This document shows, one piece after another, positions 1-9,595 of a stretch of 64,000 nucleotides of DNA (position 1 is the stretch's first letter; each line of letters begins with the position of its first letter). The stretch is from assembly GCF_000711985.1 (NCBI RefSeq), contig NZ_KL544005.1, positions 633,970 through 697,969 on the forward strand. Reading direction: 5' to 3'. Under the pieces are notes generated by a model. The model made no database searches and was not told where the DNA came from. It worked only from the letters and a program-made list of their open reading frames with translations. The stretch is from Rheinheimera texasensis DSM 17496. Lineage in GTDB: Bacteria; Pseudomonadota; Gammaproteobacteria; Enterobacterales; Alteromonadaceae. Position numbers and translations under genes: made by a program.

Positions 1-740
1 AGCACCGTATCGCTGGGTGTAAAGCGCAGTGAGGCGCGAGCACCTAAACGGTCAATGCCATGCAGATCGGGTTGTGTTGCTGCAATATTTTTGACATAGC
101 CATCACGCTCCCTGTAGGTAAATGCAAATCGACCTTGCATCGATTGCTGTCCACCGGTAATAAATCCTTGCATCTGTCGGGCCGCAAAATTACCAAATCC
201 AGCACTGGTTGAGGCTTCAAACTATTCCTGCGGTTTGCGGGTGGTAACACTCAGCGCACCAACAGAGGCCGCGGTGCCAAATAACGTTGCCTGAGGGCCT
301 TTCACAACTTCAACCCGCTCAATATCAAAGAGCTCGAAATAAGAACCGCGAGAGCGGGAAATATCTGTACCGTTGTAATAAACCGAGACTTTCGGGGCGG
401 CTTGCGCCGAGCCACTATCTGAAGTGATCCCGCGGATCACAAAACCCGGATTATTCGGGCTTTGCTCCTGAATCACCAGACCCGGCGTAATATCGGATAA
501 CACATCCAGATCTTGGATCCCTAGCTGTTCCAATGTTTCGCCATTAAAGGCACTGACCGTTACTGGCACATCCTGCAAAGGTTGCGCTCGCTTTTGCGTC
601 GTTACCGTGATCCGCTCGATTTCGGCAATTGCCGCAGCCTCTTCAGCTACCACCGATGGCAATGCCTGAATAAAAAAAGCGCCCATGATACAAGTGCTGA
701 GTAATTTTTTACGAAAAGGGAGGTAAGTTTTTGATTTCAT
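1..740 (-). pseudogene. TonB-dependent receptor, N-terminal part, interrupted by an in-frame amber codon
   Basis: The ATG at 740 has a good AAGGAA ribosome site and starts a protein with a signal peptide (cleaved near VVA-EE), a TonB-box-like ITVTTQK and a plug domain (LEQLGIQDLDVLSDITPG, VIRGITS, ERVEVVKGPQATLFG). The reading frame stops at TAG (224-222) just after TRKPQE. In the same frame beyond the stop, codons stay open to the window edge and encode typical barrel sequence (FEASTSAGFGNFAARQ, then GRFAFTYRERDGYVKN). So the gene is a normal receptor with one nonsense codon, not a short protein. The codon was probably CAG or GAG. The C-terminal barrel lies outside the window. Substrate unknown. 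Unless the stop is suppressed or is a sequencing error, the product is a useless 172-aa plug fragment. Confidence 0.85.
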
Positions 741-931
741 AGCAAAGTTCCTTATAAAAGATCGAGGAACTTTAGAGATAAATAATTAACCTTTTGCTTA
801 AAACTGGTGACAGATTGATTGCAATCATCAGTTCTTCGTGACAAAAAAACCACTGATAAAAACAATGCTCTATCAATGGTATAGCTTTTCAATAAACCTG
901 GAGAGACAGCAAGAGTCTCTCCAGTTATTAG

Positions 932-2176
932 TTAAAACACGAAGTCGATGCCGAGGCTTAGCAGCTTTGCATCATTGTGATAGCTAAAATCAAACCAAGG
1001 AGAGCGGTCGCCTTTGTCCTGGAAATCGTTATATTCCAATTTGATAGCCGCGCTACTGCCAAGGTTATAGCGCAGGCCCAACGTCATGATTTGGTGCTCT
1101 TCAGCATCTCCGACACCGAACCCCTGCCAGTCTTTCGTCAGCTCCAGTTTCGCGGTCGACAGCCCGATATAGGGCTGCCAGGTCTCGTGGTTATAAACCA
1201 TGCTGACGTAAAAGGTCGGAAACTCTGAACCATACCCGTCATCATAGACAACGTAGTTATAGTCGAACAGCACGATGACATGTTCAAAAGTAAAGCTGCC
1301 TCCAAGCCCATAAAAATCCAAATCAAAATCAGTCAGAGGCCAGTCGCCGGAAACAAAAGGCGTGCCGTCTGGCTTGAACCGGCGTTCGATGCGTTGGTCG
1401 ACAACACCGTCATTATTGATATCCAGTTCGTCAGTAAAAAACACATCCGCAGTGGTATTGTAATGGGTCCGGAAATACGACGCTCGTAAATCGATCCAGT
1501 CATTACTCATCGCCAGATTGGCGCCGAGAATTTTACTCCAGGTCACATCAGCGGTACCTGCAATGTAGGTGCCCGCTTCCGGAAAATAGTAGCCACCCCG
1601 ATTACGCCAAAAATCATGTGATTTGATATCCCGCTGCGTTTCCCGACCGCCAAATACACTGGGAGTCAGCGTCCAGTCACCGAGATAAAAAGAATGCGCA
1701 TAAGTGAGGCCGTTAAACTGGGTAATTTCCCACCAATACAAATTGGCAGGCGGGCGTAACCAGGGATACGCATAACCAACTTCCATATATTCTGAGAAAT
1801 AGTACATCGGCAACATGCGCCGCCCCGCCATCAGCGTACCATCCTGCCCAACCTGATAACTCAGATAGGCCCAGTCAATATCAGGACTCCAGCCGTCCGC
1901 ACCTTTTGCCACCAGTTGAATCGTCGCGGTTAAGCGATCCATGACATCTGCACGCATTTGCAGTGCAACCATCGACTCCTGTTCAAAATCCAGCTCCTCG
2001 GTGTAAAAAGCGTAATCGTAAAAATCGACCTGGAATTCTTTTTCGCCGGAAGGATCGACTTCACCGCCAATAACCTTTCCGCCTACCAGGGATCCATAGC
2101 CACTGAAATGAAAACGATCTTCAGCCAGCAGTTCGGTACAAAATACTAACGCGATTAACCATAAGTATCGAAACAT
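932..2176 (-). CDS. outer-membrane beta-barrel (porin-like) protein
   Basis: A 414-aa protein with a signal peptide (hydrophobic stretch cleaved near LLA-ED), then alternating hydrophobic/polar strands rich in Tyr, Trp and Asp, and a C-terminal Phe (IDFVF). This is the hallmark of an outer-membrane barrel recognised by the Bam machinery. Start ATG at 2176 has GGAG upstream. It begins 10 bp after a small PstS-like periplasmic protein gene, so the two are probably co-transcribed. A DINNDGVVD stretch near residue 250 looks like a calcium-binding loop. The pairing suggests a role in anion or phosphate-like ligand handling, but the substrate cannot be read from sequence. Confidence 0.75.
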   Translation of the reverse strand: MFRYLWLIALVFCTELLAEDRFHFSGYGSLVGGKVIGGEVDPSGEKEFQVDFYDYAFYTEELDFEQESMVALQMRADVMDRLTATIQLVAKGADGWSPDIDWAYLSYQVGQDGTLMAGRRMLPMYYFSEYMEVGYAYPWLRPPANLYWWEITQFNGLTYAHSFYLGDWTLTPSVFGGRETQRDIKSHDFWRNRGGYYFPEAGTYIAGTADVTWSKILGANLAMSNDWIDLRASYFRTHYNTTADVFFTDELDINNDGVVDQRIERRFKPDGTPFVSGDWPLTDFDLDFYGLGGSFTFEHVIVLFDYNYVVYDDGYGSEFPTFYVSMVYNHETWQPYIGLSTAKLELTKDWQGFGVGDAEEHQIMTLGLRYNLGSSAAIKLEYNDFQDKGDRSPWFDFSYHNDAKLLSLGIDFVF

Positions 2177-2186
2177 GAGCCACTCC

Positions 2187-2597
2187 TCAATATTTACCTA
2201 CAACGCGTACACCGCTGACCTTGCCAGCATCAACAATCCCAATTGTGCTTGGATTTTCAGCGACTAATTTGAGCATTTCGTCTTGGCTGACTTCTTTTGG
2301 CGGCGTGCCTTTCCCGGTAAACATCACTTTCGACCAATAGGCTTTCATCTGAGAGTCAGATTTACCTAAGGCCTTACTATTGAAGACGGTAAGATTGCTG
2401 TCACCTTCCGGCAAACTCAGCACTATCGCTGCATTGCCATCTGGAAAGCTCTTCTGCTTCCCACTGAACAGGTTTTTTATATCGGTATCAGACAGGTTTT
2501 GCTGGTTGGATGGATGAACAATCACGGCAACTTCTGCATATGCGGGAGCAATAATAACTCCCCCTAGGTACATGGTCATACATAGTAGTTTTCGCAT
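2187..2597 (-). CDS. small periplasmic PstS-like (PBP-like) protein
   Basis: About 136 aa from the ATG at 2597, chosen because it has GGAG upstream and gives a clean signal peptide (MRKLLCMTM...APAYA-EV); an ATG further up at 2639 has no ribosome site. The mature part resembles short phosphate-ABC-transporter substrate-binding-like proteins: VIVHPSN at the start, DIKNLFSGKQKSFPDG, and SKVMFTGKGTPP in the second half. These 130-150-aa versions are roughly one lobe of PstS and commonly sit beside an outer-membrane barrel gene, as here. It likely works in the periplasm with the barrel encoded 10 bp downstream. Ligand unproven. Confidence 0.75.
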   Translation of the reverse strand: MRKLLCMTMYLGGVIIAPAYAEVAVIVHPSNQQNLSDTDIKNLFSGKQKSFPDGNAAIVLSLPEGDSNLTVFNSKALGKSDSQMKAYWSKVMFTGKGTPPKEVSQDEMLKLVAENPSTIGIVDAGKVSGVRVVGKY

Positions 2598-3026
2598 CAC
2601 GTCGTGCTCCGCTTGAGAGGAATGTCTCTCCTCAAACATAGCAAGTGTTACAAAAATCGCTGAAAAATCGTGCTGAATTGACCATGGGGATTTATGAACT
2701 TTTTATGAATACCAATAAAAGCATATCCATAAAAGTAATCTCACAAAGGACTTCCCCCGTCAGCATTGTGTGAATCGCCACTAATTTATTAGTGGCGATT
2801 CAGTTTATTGGAAATATCATCAATGTCATGGTCTTAAATTTGGCGGAAAGGTCAAACGTCATCTGAACTAACAATCCCTCTTTTCTAATGTTGTCGCATA
2901 GTCAGACAGTTAATCTCTGTGACTTAAGTACGTTAACAACAGTCCTTGTACCTCACAGCACTAGCTCTCCCCCGTTCGCTTTGCTAAATTCGAGACACGA
3001 CAGGATGTTTCTTTACGACGGGGCAT
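2598..3026. other. non-coding interval between divergent units
   Basis: About 430 bp without a convincing gene separating the leftward PstS-like unit from the rightward recombinase module. It carries a perfect 14-bp hairpin (2771-2802) and must hold both promoters. No convincing -35/-10 pair could be fixed. Confidence 0.5.
2771..2802. terminator. perfect 14-bp hairpin
   Basis: TGAATCGCCACTAA (2771-2784), loop TTTA, then TTAGTGGCGATTCA (2789-2802). The stem is perfect and is followed by GTTTATTGG. It has terminator form, but it lies upstream of both flanking genes, where no transcript should end. It may be left over from a lost gene or mark the edge of the recombinase module. Confidence 0.45.
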
Positions 3027-3527
3027 ATGCGTTTACTCACCGTGCCATTTGAGCTGTTGGCAGGGTTACACCCTAAACTCAGCGAACAAACCAAAAAGAC
3101 CAGTCAGTTGATGTATTCGTCGACTATCGCTGACTTTTCAGTCGATAGCCTGGCGGCGCTTCTTGGGCTTTACCCAATCCACGTGGTTCAACAAAAAGAC
3201 GAGGCGAACTATTGGGTTATCGCTGGCCTGCGGCAATTCGAGTTGCTGTCTGTGTTTCATGCAAAAAATGCAGCTTCCGAAGCTGTGGCAAAAACCAATC
3301 CGCTAACCAATATTCCTGTTCTCGTGCACGATAAAACGACAACCAAGTACATCCAACAGCTTGCCGCAACTGATGTTGCCGGCAGTGCGATTCTGTTTTC
3401 ACTGGGCACCAAAGTAGCCGCACAACTGGACTTAATCAGAGAAAACTTGCCGGAGGAGATTGTGCAGCAGTTTCCCAAGTTCAGCTCTGACCGACGTTTG
3501 TCAGACCGCAAGAGCCGCAAGGATTAA
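3027..3527 (+). CDS. ParB-like-fold small protein, first gene of a recombinase trio
   Basis: 166 aa. The middle (about residues 50-105) resembles the ParB/sulfiredoxin fold: a hydrophobic strand (YPIHVVQQKD), then YWVIAGLRQFELLSVF in the position of the usual Y-x-I-I-x-G-x-R-R motif, then IPVLVHD. The second Arg of that motif is Gln here, so nuclease or CTPase activity is doubtful. The C-terminus is very basic (SSDRRLSDRKSRKD), which fits DNA or protein binding. It ends 6 bp before the next gene, with AAGGA inside its own 3' end serving that gene. I infer a helper or targeting factor for the two recombinase-like proteins. The fold assignment is tentative. Confidence 0.6.
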   Translation: MRLLTVPFELLAGLHPKLSEQTKKTSQLMYSSTIADFSVDSLAALLGLYPIHVVQQKDEANYWVIAGLRQFELLSVFHAKNAASEAVAKTNPLTNIPVLVHDKTTTKYIQQLAATDVAGSAILFSLGTKVAAQLDLIRENLPEEIVQQFPKFSSDRRLSDRKSRKD

Positions 3528-3533
3528 ACGCCG

Positions 3534-6014
3534 TTGTACCGAACCGAGTTTGATGAAGTTTTTGCATTGATGGACATCTCGGATAGTGAGAGGATCCAAT
3601 ACGCCGAATTTTTGCGGCACCTGAATACGCCACCTGACATGAGAAGATTGGCTGGCGTACTGAAAAACTTTATTACCACCTACAGCGATGCCTGGTTCGA
3701 AGACATCAGCCTCAATGCAAATATTGTCCAGCATACCCATCAATGGCTGGAATTGGCCGAAACTCTGGAAGAAAAATTACCGTCAGCTCGCAAGTATCAC
3801 CGTCATCCCGGTAAACGAGGTTTGCAGACTCTATTCCGTGGCAGCTTTACCCACTATCCGTTTTATTCAGTCCATTACATTTTAAGTATTGATAATGCGG
3901 ATTTTTTTAAATGGCTGCGGCAAGTCTTGTTTGTGCTGCCGTTTCTGATGCAGGGTCGCATCCGGGATACCCAACGATTTATGGCCTACGAATATAAATT
4001 TGTGGGCCTTTTTTTTCGGGAAATGACAATCAATGAACAGGCTTTGCAGTGGTTAAGACAAAAAGACTGCTCAGCATGTAAGAACATTCGTTGTTTTATT
4101 GGCTGGCTCTACGAATATCGCGCTTATTTTCGCAATAACCACACGCTTACCTACGCCGAGCTTCAAAGAGCAGGAGAAAAATCCAACACAGAGTCAAGGG
4201 AAAGAGTGATTGCCCTCTACCATGAAATAACTCGCGTCATTAAAACTCTCGAAATCCTTATCGGTTATCAGAAAAAGCGTCGTGGCAGCGGCAACCGGGA
4301 TAGGCGTCCGTCTGGACATTCACGAGTGGATGGAGACATCCCAAGATACGGTGTCACTGCGCTGGAAAGTGACCTTCTCATCCAAATTGAAACGTTGCCC
4401 GATGAAGCAGAGGAATTGCTTTATTCGGTAATGCAGCCGGAACTTGATGATGAACTGGTTGATGCCGGTGAAGACTTATTCGAGCAGCAACAAGATGAGG
4501 TTTATTTGTTTGCTGACGCGGAGCCGATGGAAGCCTATATCGCGGCTTTTCATGGCCGCCGATTGTCTAAGTCAATCATGCGGCGAGTTGAACGGCAGCA
4601 TCAATATCTCACCAATCAGCAGACTTTATCCAACAGTGACGTGTATCGCCTACTGAACTGGTGTCGCCAACCAGAGAAATATGGGGATGAGCATGAAGTT
4701 GCCTGCATTACCGCAATGGTCTTTTTCTGTGCAATGCTACCGCACCAATTAATATCGACCAGCCTAAACTGGGACAATAGTAAATATCCCAAGCTGGATT
4801 TTGGCGAAAATAAACGCTTGGCGTTAAAAGTATTTTCGGTTCAATACGCTTTTAACTTAAAGAATGATTCACGTGCAAAAGCCCTGCTGTTGCCGGTACC
4901 AACCATTTTATTGCAAGCTTCAGAGAATTACATTACTAGACTAATTGACGAGTTCAAAGATCCAAATTATCCGTTAAGTGAATCTAAGTACTCTGCTGGT
5001 GGCACTGCTCTACAAGACAGGCTTGAGCTTGCAACCGGACTTAATGTCAGTGCGCATCAGCTTTCAAGCTTTCTGTTTTTGCGCGCCTGTGCCATGTTCG
5101 GCACTGCGTGTGCAACGTTGATGTTCAATAGGCCTGCTCCTGGCAGCCAGGCAAGACTGTATTACACGTCACTCAATGCAAAGTTACTCCAGGAGCGATA
5201 TAAGCAGCTGGTTACCCAGGTACTGCAGGATGCGAACTTGCTCGACCAGCCCGCATTTGCCTATGACTCACCGATACAAACCGACAACATTGGTTGTCGT
5301 CAGGCGCCAAAGTTGCAGGACTACCAAAGCCTGCTGGCAAAGTTATCCACCAAATTACAAGAGCTACGTAAAAACCTGCTAAACCAGGATTGGGTACACT
5401 TTCATAATTACTTCACAGCTTACTGTATCGTTGCGCAAGGTCTGCTTACTGGATTAAGACCTACACATCAGGGCTTTATCACTGCCCGGCAGATTTTGTA
5501 TAGCAGCAAAGTTGCGGTAGTTCGGGACAAAGACAGCGCCGACGAGTATCACACCAGAACCATTCCGCTGCATCCGGTTGCGATAGAGATTGCAGAGGCT
5601 TATCAAGCGCATATGCAGGCAATGCTTGGACGATTACATCGGATTGGAGCCCTCAGGAAATGGCAAGGCATCGGTAGTCCTGAACCGTTCTTTTTCACCA
5701 ACACAGCGAATGTTGATAGTAGTTACAAGGTCTCGCTGATGCCCTTTAAACCCAGCCTGTTGCAAGAAACTCTGCAAGAGTTTTTCTCCGGGCCTCCGAA
5801 CGGCAATCGCAAGTTTTTACGATCCTGGTTCGAAAGCCAGTCAGTACCAAGCTACTGCATTGACGCGCTGCTCGGGCATGGCAATTTGGGTGAGACGGTT
5901 TGGCATCCACACAACACGATGTCCCTTGAGGATGTCCGACAGACTCTCGTCCCATATCTTGATGCTCTAGTTCAGGTGCTTGAGCTTAGAGCAATATCGG
6001 GGCTGACTTCATGA
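3534..6014 (+). CDS. large tyrosine-recombinase-like protein with degenerate active site
   Basis: 826 aa from a TTG start with AAGGA 10 bp upstream. The C-terminal ~200 residues have the tyrosine-recombinase layout: box I GLRPT (Arg642), RTIPLHP strand, NRKFLRSW (758-765) in place of the H-x-x-R box, and LLGHG (His782). Where the nucleophilic Tyr is expected the sequence reads TVWHPHNT, so the key Tyr is missing, as is the first His. The N-terminal ~600 residues match no domain I know and have a CSACKNIRCFIGW cysteine cluster (around residue 180). It overlaps the next gene by 4 bp (ATGA). It probably acts as a non-catalytic or regulatory partner of the downstream integrase. Confidence 0.75.
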   Translation: MYRTEFDEVFALMDISDSERIQYAEFLRHLNTPPDMRRLAGVLKNFITTYSDAWFEDISLNANIVQHTHQWLELAETLEEKLPSARKYHRHPGKRGLQTLFRGSFTHYPFYSVHYILSIDNADFFKWLRQVLFVLPFLMQGRIRDTQRFMAYEYKFVGLFFREMTINEQALQWLRQKDCSACKNIRCFIGWLYEYRAYFRNNHTLTYAELQRAGEKSNTESRERVIALYHEITRVIKTLEILIGYQKKRRGSGNRDRRPSGHSRVDGDIPRYGVTALESDLLIQIETLPDEAEELLYSVMQPELDDELVDAGEDLFEQQQDEVYLFADAEPMEAYIAAFHGRRLSKSIMRRVERQHQYLTNQQTLSNSDVYRLLNWCRQPEKYGDEHEVACITAMVFFCAMLPHQLISTSLNWDNSKYPKLDFGENKRLALKVFSVQYAFNLKNDSRAKALLLPVPTILLQASENYITRLIDEFKDPNYPLSESKYSAGGTALQDRLELATGLNVSAHQLSSFLFLRACAMFGTACATLMFNRPAPGSQARLYYTSLNAKLLQERYKQLVTQVLQDANLLDQPAFAYDSPIQTDNIGCRQAPKLQDYQSLLAKLSTKLQELRKNLLNQDWVHFHNYFTAYCIVAQGLLTGLRPTHQGFITARQILYSSKVAVVRDKDSADEYHTRTIPLHPVAIEIAEAYQAHMQAMLGRLHRIGALRKWQGIGSPEPFFFTNTANVDSSYKVSLMPFKPSLLQETLQEFFSGPPNGNRKFLRSWFESQSVPSYCIDALLGHGNLGETVWHPHNTMSLEDVRQTLVPYLDALVQVLELRAISGLTS

Positions 6015-9000
6015 CGTTCTCAGAACTACCAGCGGAATTACAAAGTTTGCTACTAAAGACCACAAAGTTGCATAGAAGCAATGTGGACGAGGTCCCTGCA
6101 AAACTGAGTCAATCGCACTACTCGCAGATTTTTTGGGAACTGTACGGCAAGCGTTCGCGTAATGACATGGGCCAAGATGACACGGCAAAGACAGCGACCG
6201 AACTCATCCATCTGCTCAATCAATTTATTCTGGCTAACAGAAGTGCACTCTATGGCCTTAAAATCAGAAACCCCATTCTGATCAAACGCCCCAAGCCACC
6301 ATTACGGGAACAATACGCCTCTTACCTGCCGGAAATTGACTACATTGACCAGCAGTTTTTGCGTAATCCCGACGTTACCTTAAACGGCTCACCTCTTCAC
6401 CAGTCAATACACACACAGGCAAAGTTCTATGTCGGACAGCTGCTGTACGCCGCTAGTCGTTTTGGCGGGCTGTTACGCGTCGATTTACTGAAGAGCCTGT
6501 TGCATCAGACCATCTACGCCGCGCCCTATCAGCACAATAACGTCGTTTGGTATGAGCTAGAAGCTGCCGACCAGTCCCACATGATTTGGATCCCAGACCC
6601 TGTCAGTAGCACGCTGTTACCTCGCTTGTTGAATATGCGACATACTTCAAATTGGGCAGAGCACCCGGCAGTTCAGCAACTGAATATTCAGAGTTGTCTC
6701 AGTTACTTTTTGAAATCCTTTGGACTGCCGCATTTTGACGAGCTGCTCAGGCAGCGTAAAGAGCGCATAAAGAAACTGCTCAAAATCATTGAAGCCAGGT
6801 TGTCGCTGACGCATACAGCCTGTCATCTGCCTGTGTTAGCCGGGGAAGAAGCCAACCTGTCACTTGCCCCAGAAGCATTTAGACGCCTATTAACAATAAC
6901 AACCAGAACCGGGCCATCACATGCTTATTCATTTCTCTCATCTGCGCCTGGTGTACCTTCGATACATAAAAGCAAACAGCGTAAGTCAGACAAAGAACTG
7001 GCTCTGCTATCAAAACCTATCAGCCAATCGATAACAGACTGCGTGGCCGTAATAACCATTGTGAAGAAAAAATTGGCCTCCGGCGCATCAGCAGCGGATA
7101 GTGACCAGTCAAACAGCCCACAACAACATTCCCTCCGCAACTTGTCCGCAACATTAAAAGCGATGGCGCAATCGACGGAGTTCGTGCTGCTACCTGTTAC
7201 ACGGTTACTGATTGAATGGGCTGCATTTCGACTCACTTCGCAAAGTAAATGGTCTGGCAAACTCAAACCAAGTACCCTGATTTCTCACCTGGGGGTGATA
7301 TTAAGGCCATTAACGCGGCTGTTTGCGGCTCACTCCCCATTAAAAATGAATATTGCAGACCTTGACGAGTATTACCATGAAGTCATCGATGATGCGCCGA
7401 AACAACAAGGGCAAATGAGACGCGCGGCTATCCTGCGTGACTTTCATCTGTTTTTAGAAAAGGAATACCAGTTAGAGCCGAGCTACGTGTGTTCAGGTTT
7501 TGTCATGCGAGGTAGCAAATACAAAGCATTGATGGTTGATGCGAACATCTTGCTCCCTGCGGAATACAGCAGCGCCTACCAAACCTTACTACGACGTGTC
7601 GTGTTATCTAAAGCGCCGGATGCAGACCACATCAGGCTTATACTACTGATTTTAGGATTTCGTTGTGGGCTCCGTCGCAGCGAAGCGCTTTATCTGCGCT
7701 TTGAAGATATTCAGACCCCGGGCACTTCCCTTGACGAGGTATCATCGCTCTCCGAGCTTTTAGTACGGCCGCATTCGGAGCGCCAGCTAAAAAGTAAATC
7801 GGCCACTCGCCGCTTGCCACTGGGCCTATTATTATCGAAGGAAGAGCGTGATTGCTTCAGTAATTTCCTCAAACTGCGACAACCTAAAGACCCATCGAAG
7901 TATCTCTTTGTCGGCGCACATGCCGACAAACCACTCGATACTGATCTTGCATTCAAGCCTTTGGTGGCCGTGCTGCAAGAGATCACTGGCGATCCTGATT
8001 TTCGGTATCACAGGTTGCGCCATAGTTTTGTGACATGGACCTTCTGGTATTGGCAGCAACACAAATATCCAACCACACATCCGTTGACGCCGTTTTTATC
8101 CCACGCAGTGATGTCGCATTTAGCTGAGGCCCGACAGCAGTATTTCTTACAGACTCACAGTTCAGCGATTCGGGGGGAATTACATGCCGTCAGTAGCCTA
8201 GCTGGGCACTCGAGCCCGTCCATTACGCTGTTTCATTATCTGCACTCGATGCAGTGGTGTTACACCGCTGAAAACTGGCGTCTTTACGCCTTACACCAAG
8301 ATGCTACGGCTAAGTTACTGAGTATGTCCCGGCGTAATTACTTTTACCGGCTAAATCAAATCGGTTTTACGGCGCTACTCGCCGCTGAATTAACGCCATG
8401 GTGTAAAGCTCCTGAATTATCCAATAGTGAGCAGCAAGCCAAGGAAAGTAACCCCACGGACCAACCCAAAAAACCATCCGGGTTTCACGAAATTTGGGAG
8501 TTTTATCAGGCATTTCTGCTATACACCAGCAAGGCCATGGGAGAGTGGAAAGAAAACCTACTCTATGAAGATACTCGCTATCGCGATACGGATATTGACC
8601 CCGATCCAAATGCCCCCCGCGTCTGGGCTTCAGACAAAAAGCTAGAACCAGACAGATTTGTGTTTGCTGTTGAGCTCCTAGAGTACCGGCAACAAAAAAG
8701 AAATCGTGCAACGCGTCAGTCGTCCGAAAATAGCCCTCCGAGCAATATTGCCGGTTATCAGCTACCCAAATGGTCTACCTGGCATATTGCTACCAGCAAA
8801 GCGATGGCTATTGTGAACTCGTATCAAGAGCTCAATGACGATGAACAATTAGATGTGCTCAAAGCATGTCATTACGTCGTAGTCACCCGCCCTATCAGCG
8901 CACTGAATTGTCAATTCCGCGAGCCAGCTCAACTCTGGTTGTTCGTACAATGGCTCAAACCAATTCTGCGCACTTTGCCCAATACCTATTATTTGAACGT

Positions 9001-9595
9001 GAGTATTCATTGCCATCACAACATCGCCATAAATGAGAAGGAAAAAATACTCGTGGATTGGCAAACGCCTGAATTTGCGGGTTTTGTTGTGAATACACAG
9101 CTGGTCGCCGTCAATGATATCAGCAATGTTCCATTTGCTGACATCACTTTGCGGCACACACCAACACGCGAGGTCAGCAAGCCATTTGCAGACATAGGTT
9201 TAACCCTTGGGATGACCATGCTGTATTTCTATGACGGAGCACGTCTACAACAACAGATTGCCCCAATTCCCATCACAAAGGCGATGCACAAGGAATACGT
9301 TGCCAGACAACAACGGAAAGCCGAAGAGGCAAAAGCGGCTGAATATCAACGAATCAATCCACCTCTCTTTGACCCCGCAGTTGCTCAGGTTAGTGGTATG
9401 TCAGACGAAACGTTTTTTGGCTTCTTAAAATCTAAAGAGATTGATGGCATCGATGAAAAAAAGCAACATCAACCGTCTGACCTGGATAGTATGATGAGTT
9501 CTCAGGACAATCAGAAGTCAGATCTAAATGACATGTGGTCAGACTATAGTGACAAAAAACCGAAAAGGCGGAGCAGAAAAACCAAAGACAATTGA
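6011..9595 (+). CDS. very large tyrosine recombinase / integrase
   Basis: 1194 aa, about three times the usual integrase length. The catalytic core lies mid-protein with all expected residues: GLRRSEAL (Arg555), Lys594/596 in LKSKSATRRLPL, HRLRHSF (His667, Arg670), LAGHSSPSIT (His733) and FHYLH (Tyr743). Ahead of it, residues ~390-510 resemble a core-binding (SAM-like) domain. The first ~380 and last ~440 residues match no domain I know; the tail ends in a basic stretch (KKPKRRSRKTK). Start ATG overlaps the previous stop (ATGA), so the three genes are one transcript. It likely cuts and rejoins DNA for integration, excision or transposition of an element. The arrangement recalls Tn554 tnpABC and the gamma-mobile-trio islands, but size and gene order differ, so neither name is applied. 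Confidence 0.85.
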   Translation: MTFSELPAELQSLLLKTTKLHRSNVDEVPAKLSQSHYSQIFWELYGKRSRNDMGQDDTAKTATELIHLLNQFILANRSALYGLKIRNPILIKRPKPPLREQYASYLPEIDYIDQQFLRNPDVTLNGSPLHQSIHTQAKFYVGQLLYAASRFGGLLRVDLLKSLLHQTIYAAPYQHNNVVWYELEAADQSHMIWIPDPVSSTLLPRLLNMRHTSNWAEHPAVQQLNIQSCLSYFLKSFGLPHFDELLRQRKERIKKLLKIIEARLSLTHTACHLPVLAGEEANLSLAPEAFRRLLTITTRTGPSHAYSFLSSAPGVPSIHKSKQRKSDKELALLSKPISQSITDCVAVITIVKKKLASGASAADSDQSNSPQQHSLRNLSATLKAMAQSTEFVLLPVTRLLIEWAAFRLTSQSKWSGKLKPSTLISHLGVILRPLTRLFAAHSPLKMNIADLDEYYHEVIDDAPKQQGQMRRAAILRDFHLFLEKEYQLEPSYVCSGFVMRGSKYKALMVDANILLPAEYSSAYQTLLRRVVLSKAPDADHIRLILLILGFRCGLRRSEALYLRFEDIQTPGTSLDEVSSLSELLVRPHSERQLKSKSATRRLPLGLLLSKEERDCFSNFLKLRQPKDPSKYLFVGAHADKPLDTDLAFKPLVAVLQEITGDPDFRYHRLRHSFVTWTFWYWQQHKYPTTHPLTPFLSHAVMSHLAEARQQYFLQTHSSAIRGELHAVSSLAGHSSPSITLFHYLHSMQWCYTAENWRLYALHQDATAKLLSMSRRNYFYRLNQIGFTALLAAELTPWCKAPELSNSEQQAKESNPTDQPKKPSGFHEIWEFYQAFLLYTSKAMGEWKENLLYEDTRYRDTDIDPDPNAPRVWASDKKLEPDRFVFAVELLEYRQQKRNRATRQSSENSPPSNIAGYQLPKWSTWHIATSKAMAIVNSYQELNDDEQLDVLKACHYVVVTRPISALNCQFREPAQLWLFVQWLKPILRTLPNTYYLNVSIHCHHNIAINEKEKILVDWQTPEFAGFVVNTQLVAVNDISNVPFADITLRHTPTREVSKPFADIGLTLGMTMLYFYDGARLQQQIAPIPITKAMHKEYVARQQRKAEEAKAAEYQRINPPLFDPAVAQVSGMSDETFFGFLKSKEIDGIDEKKQHQPSDLDSMMSSQDNQKSDLNDMWSDYSDKKPKRRSRKTKDN

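Noticed and set aside
44-250. Separate 68-aa leftward gene overlapping the receptor end
   Set aside because: It is a different frame; the in-frame continuation of the receptor is a better explanation of the same DNA.
3027-9595. Naming the trio gmtX/gmtY/gmtZ or Tn554 tnpABC
   Set aside because: Sizes and order do not clearly match from memory, and no search could be run.
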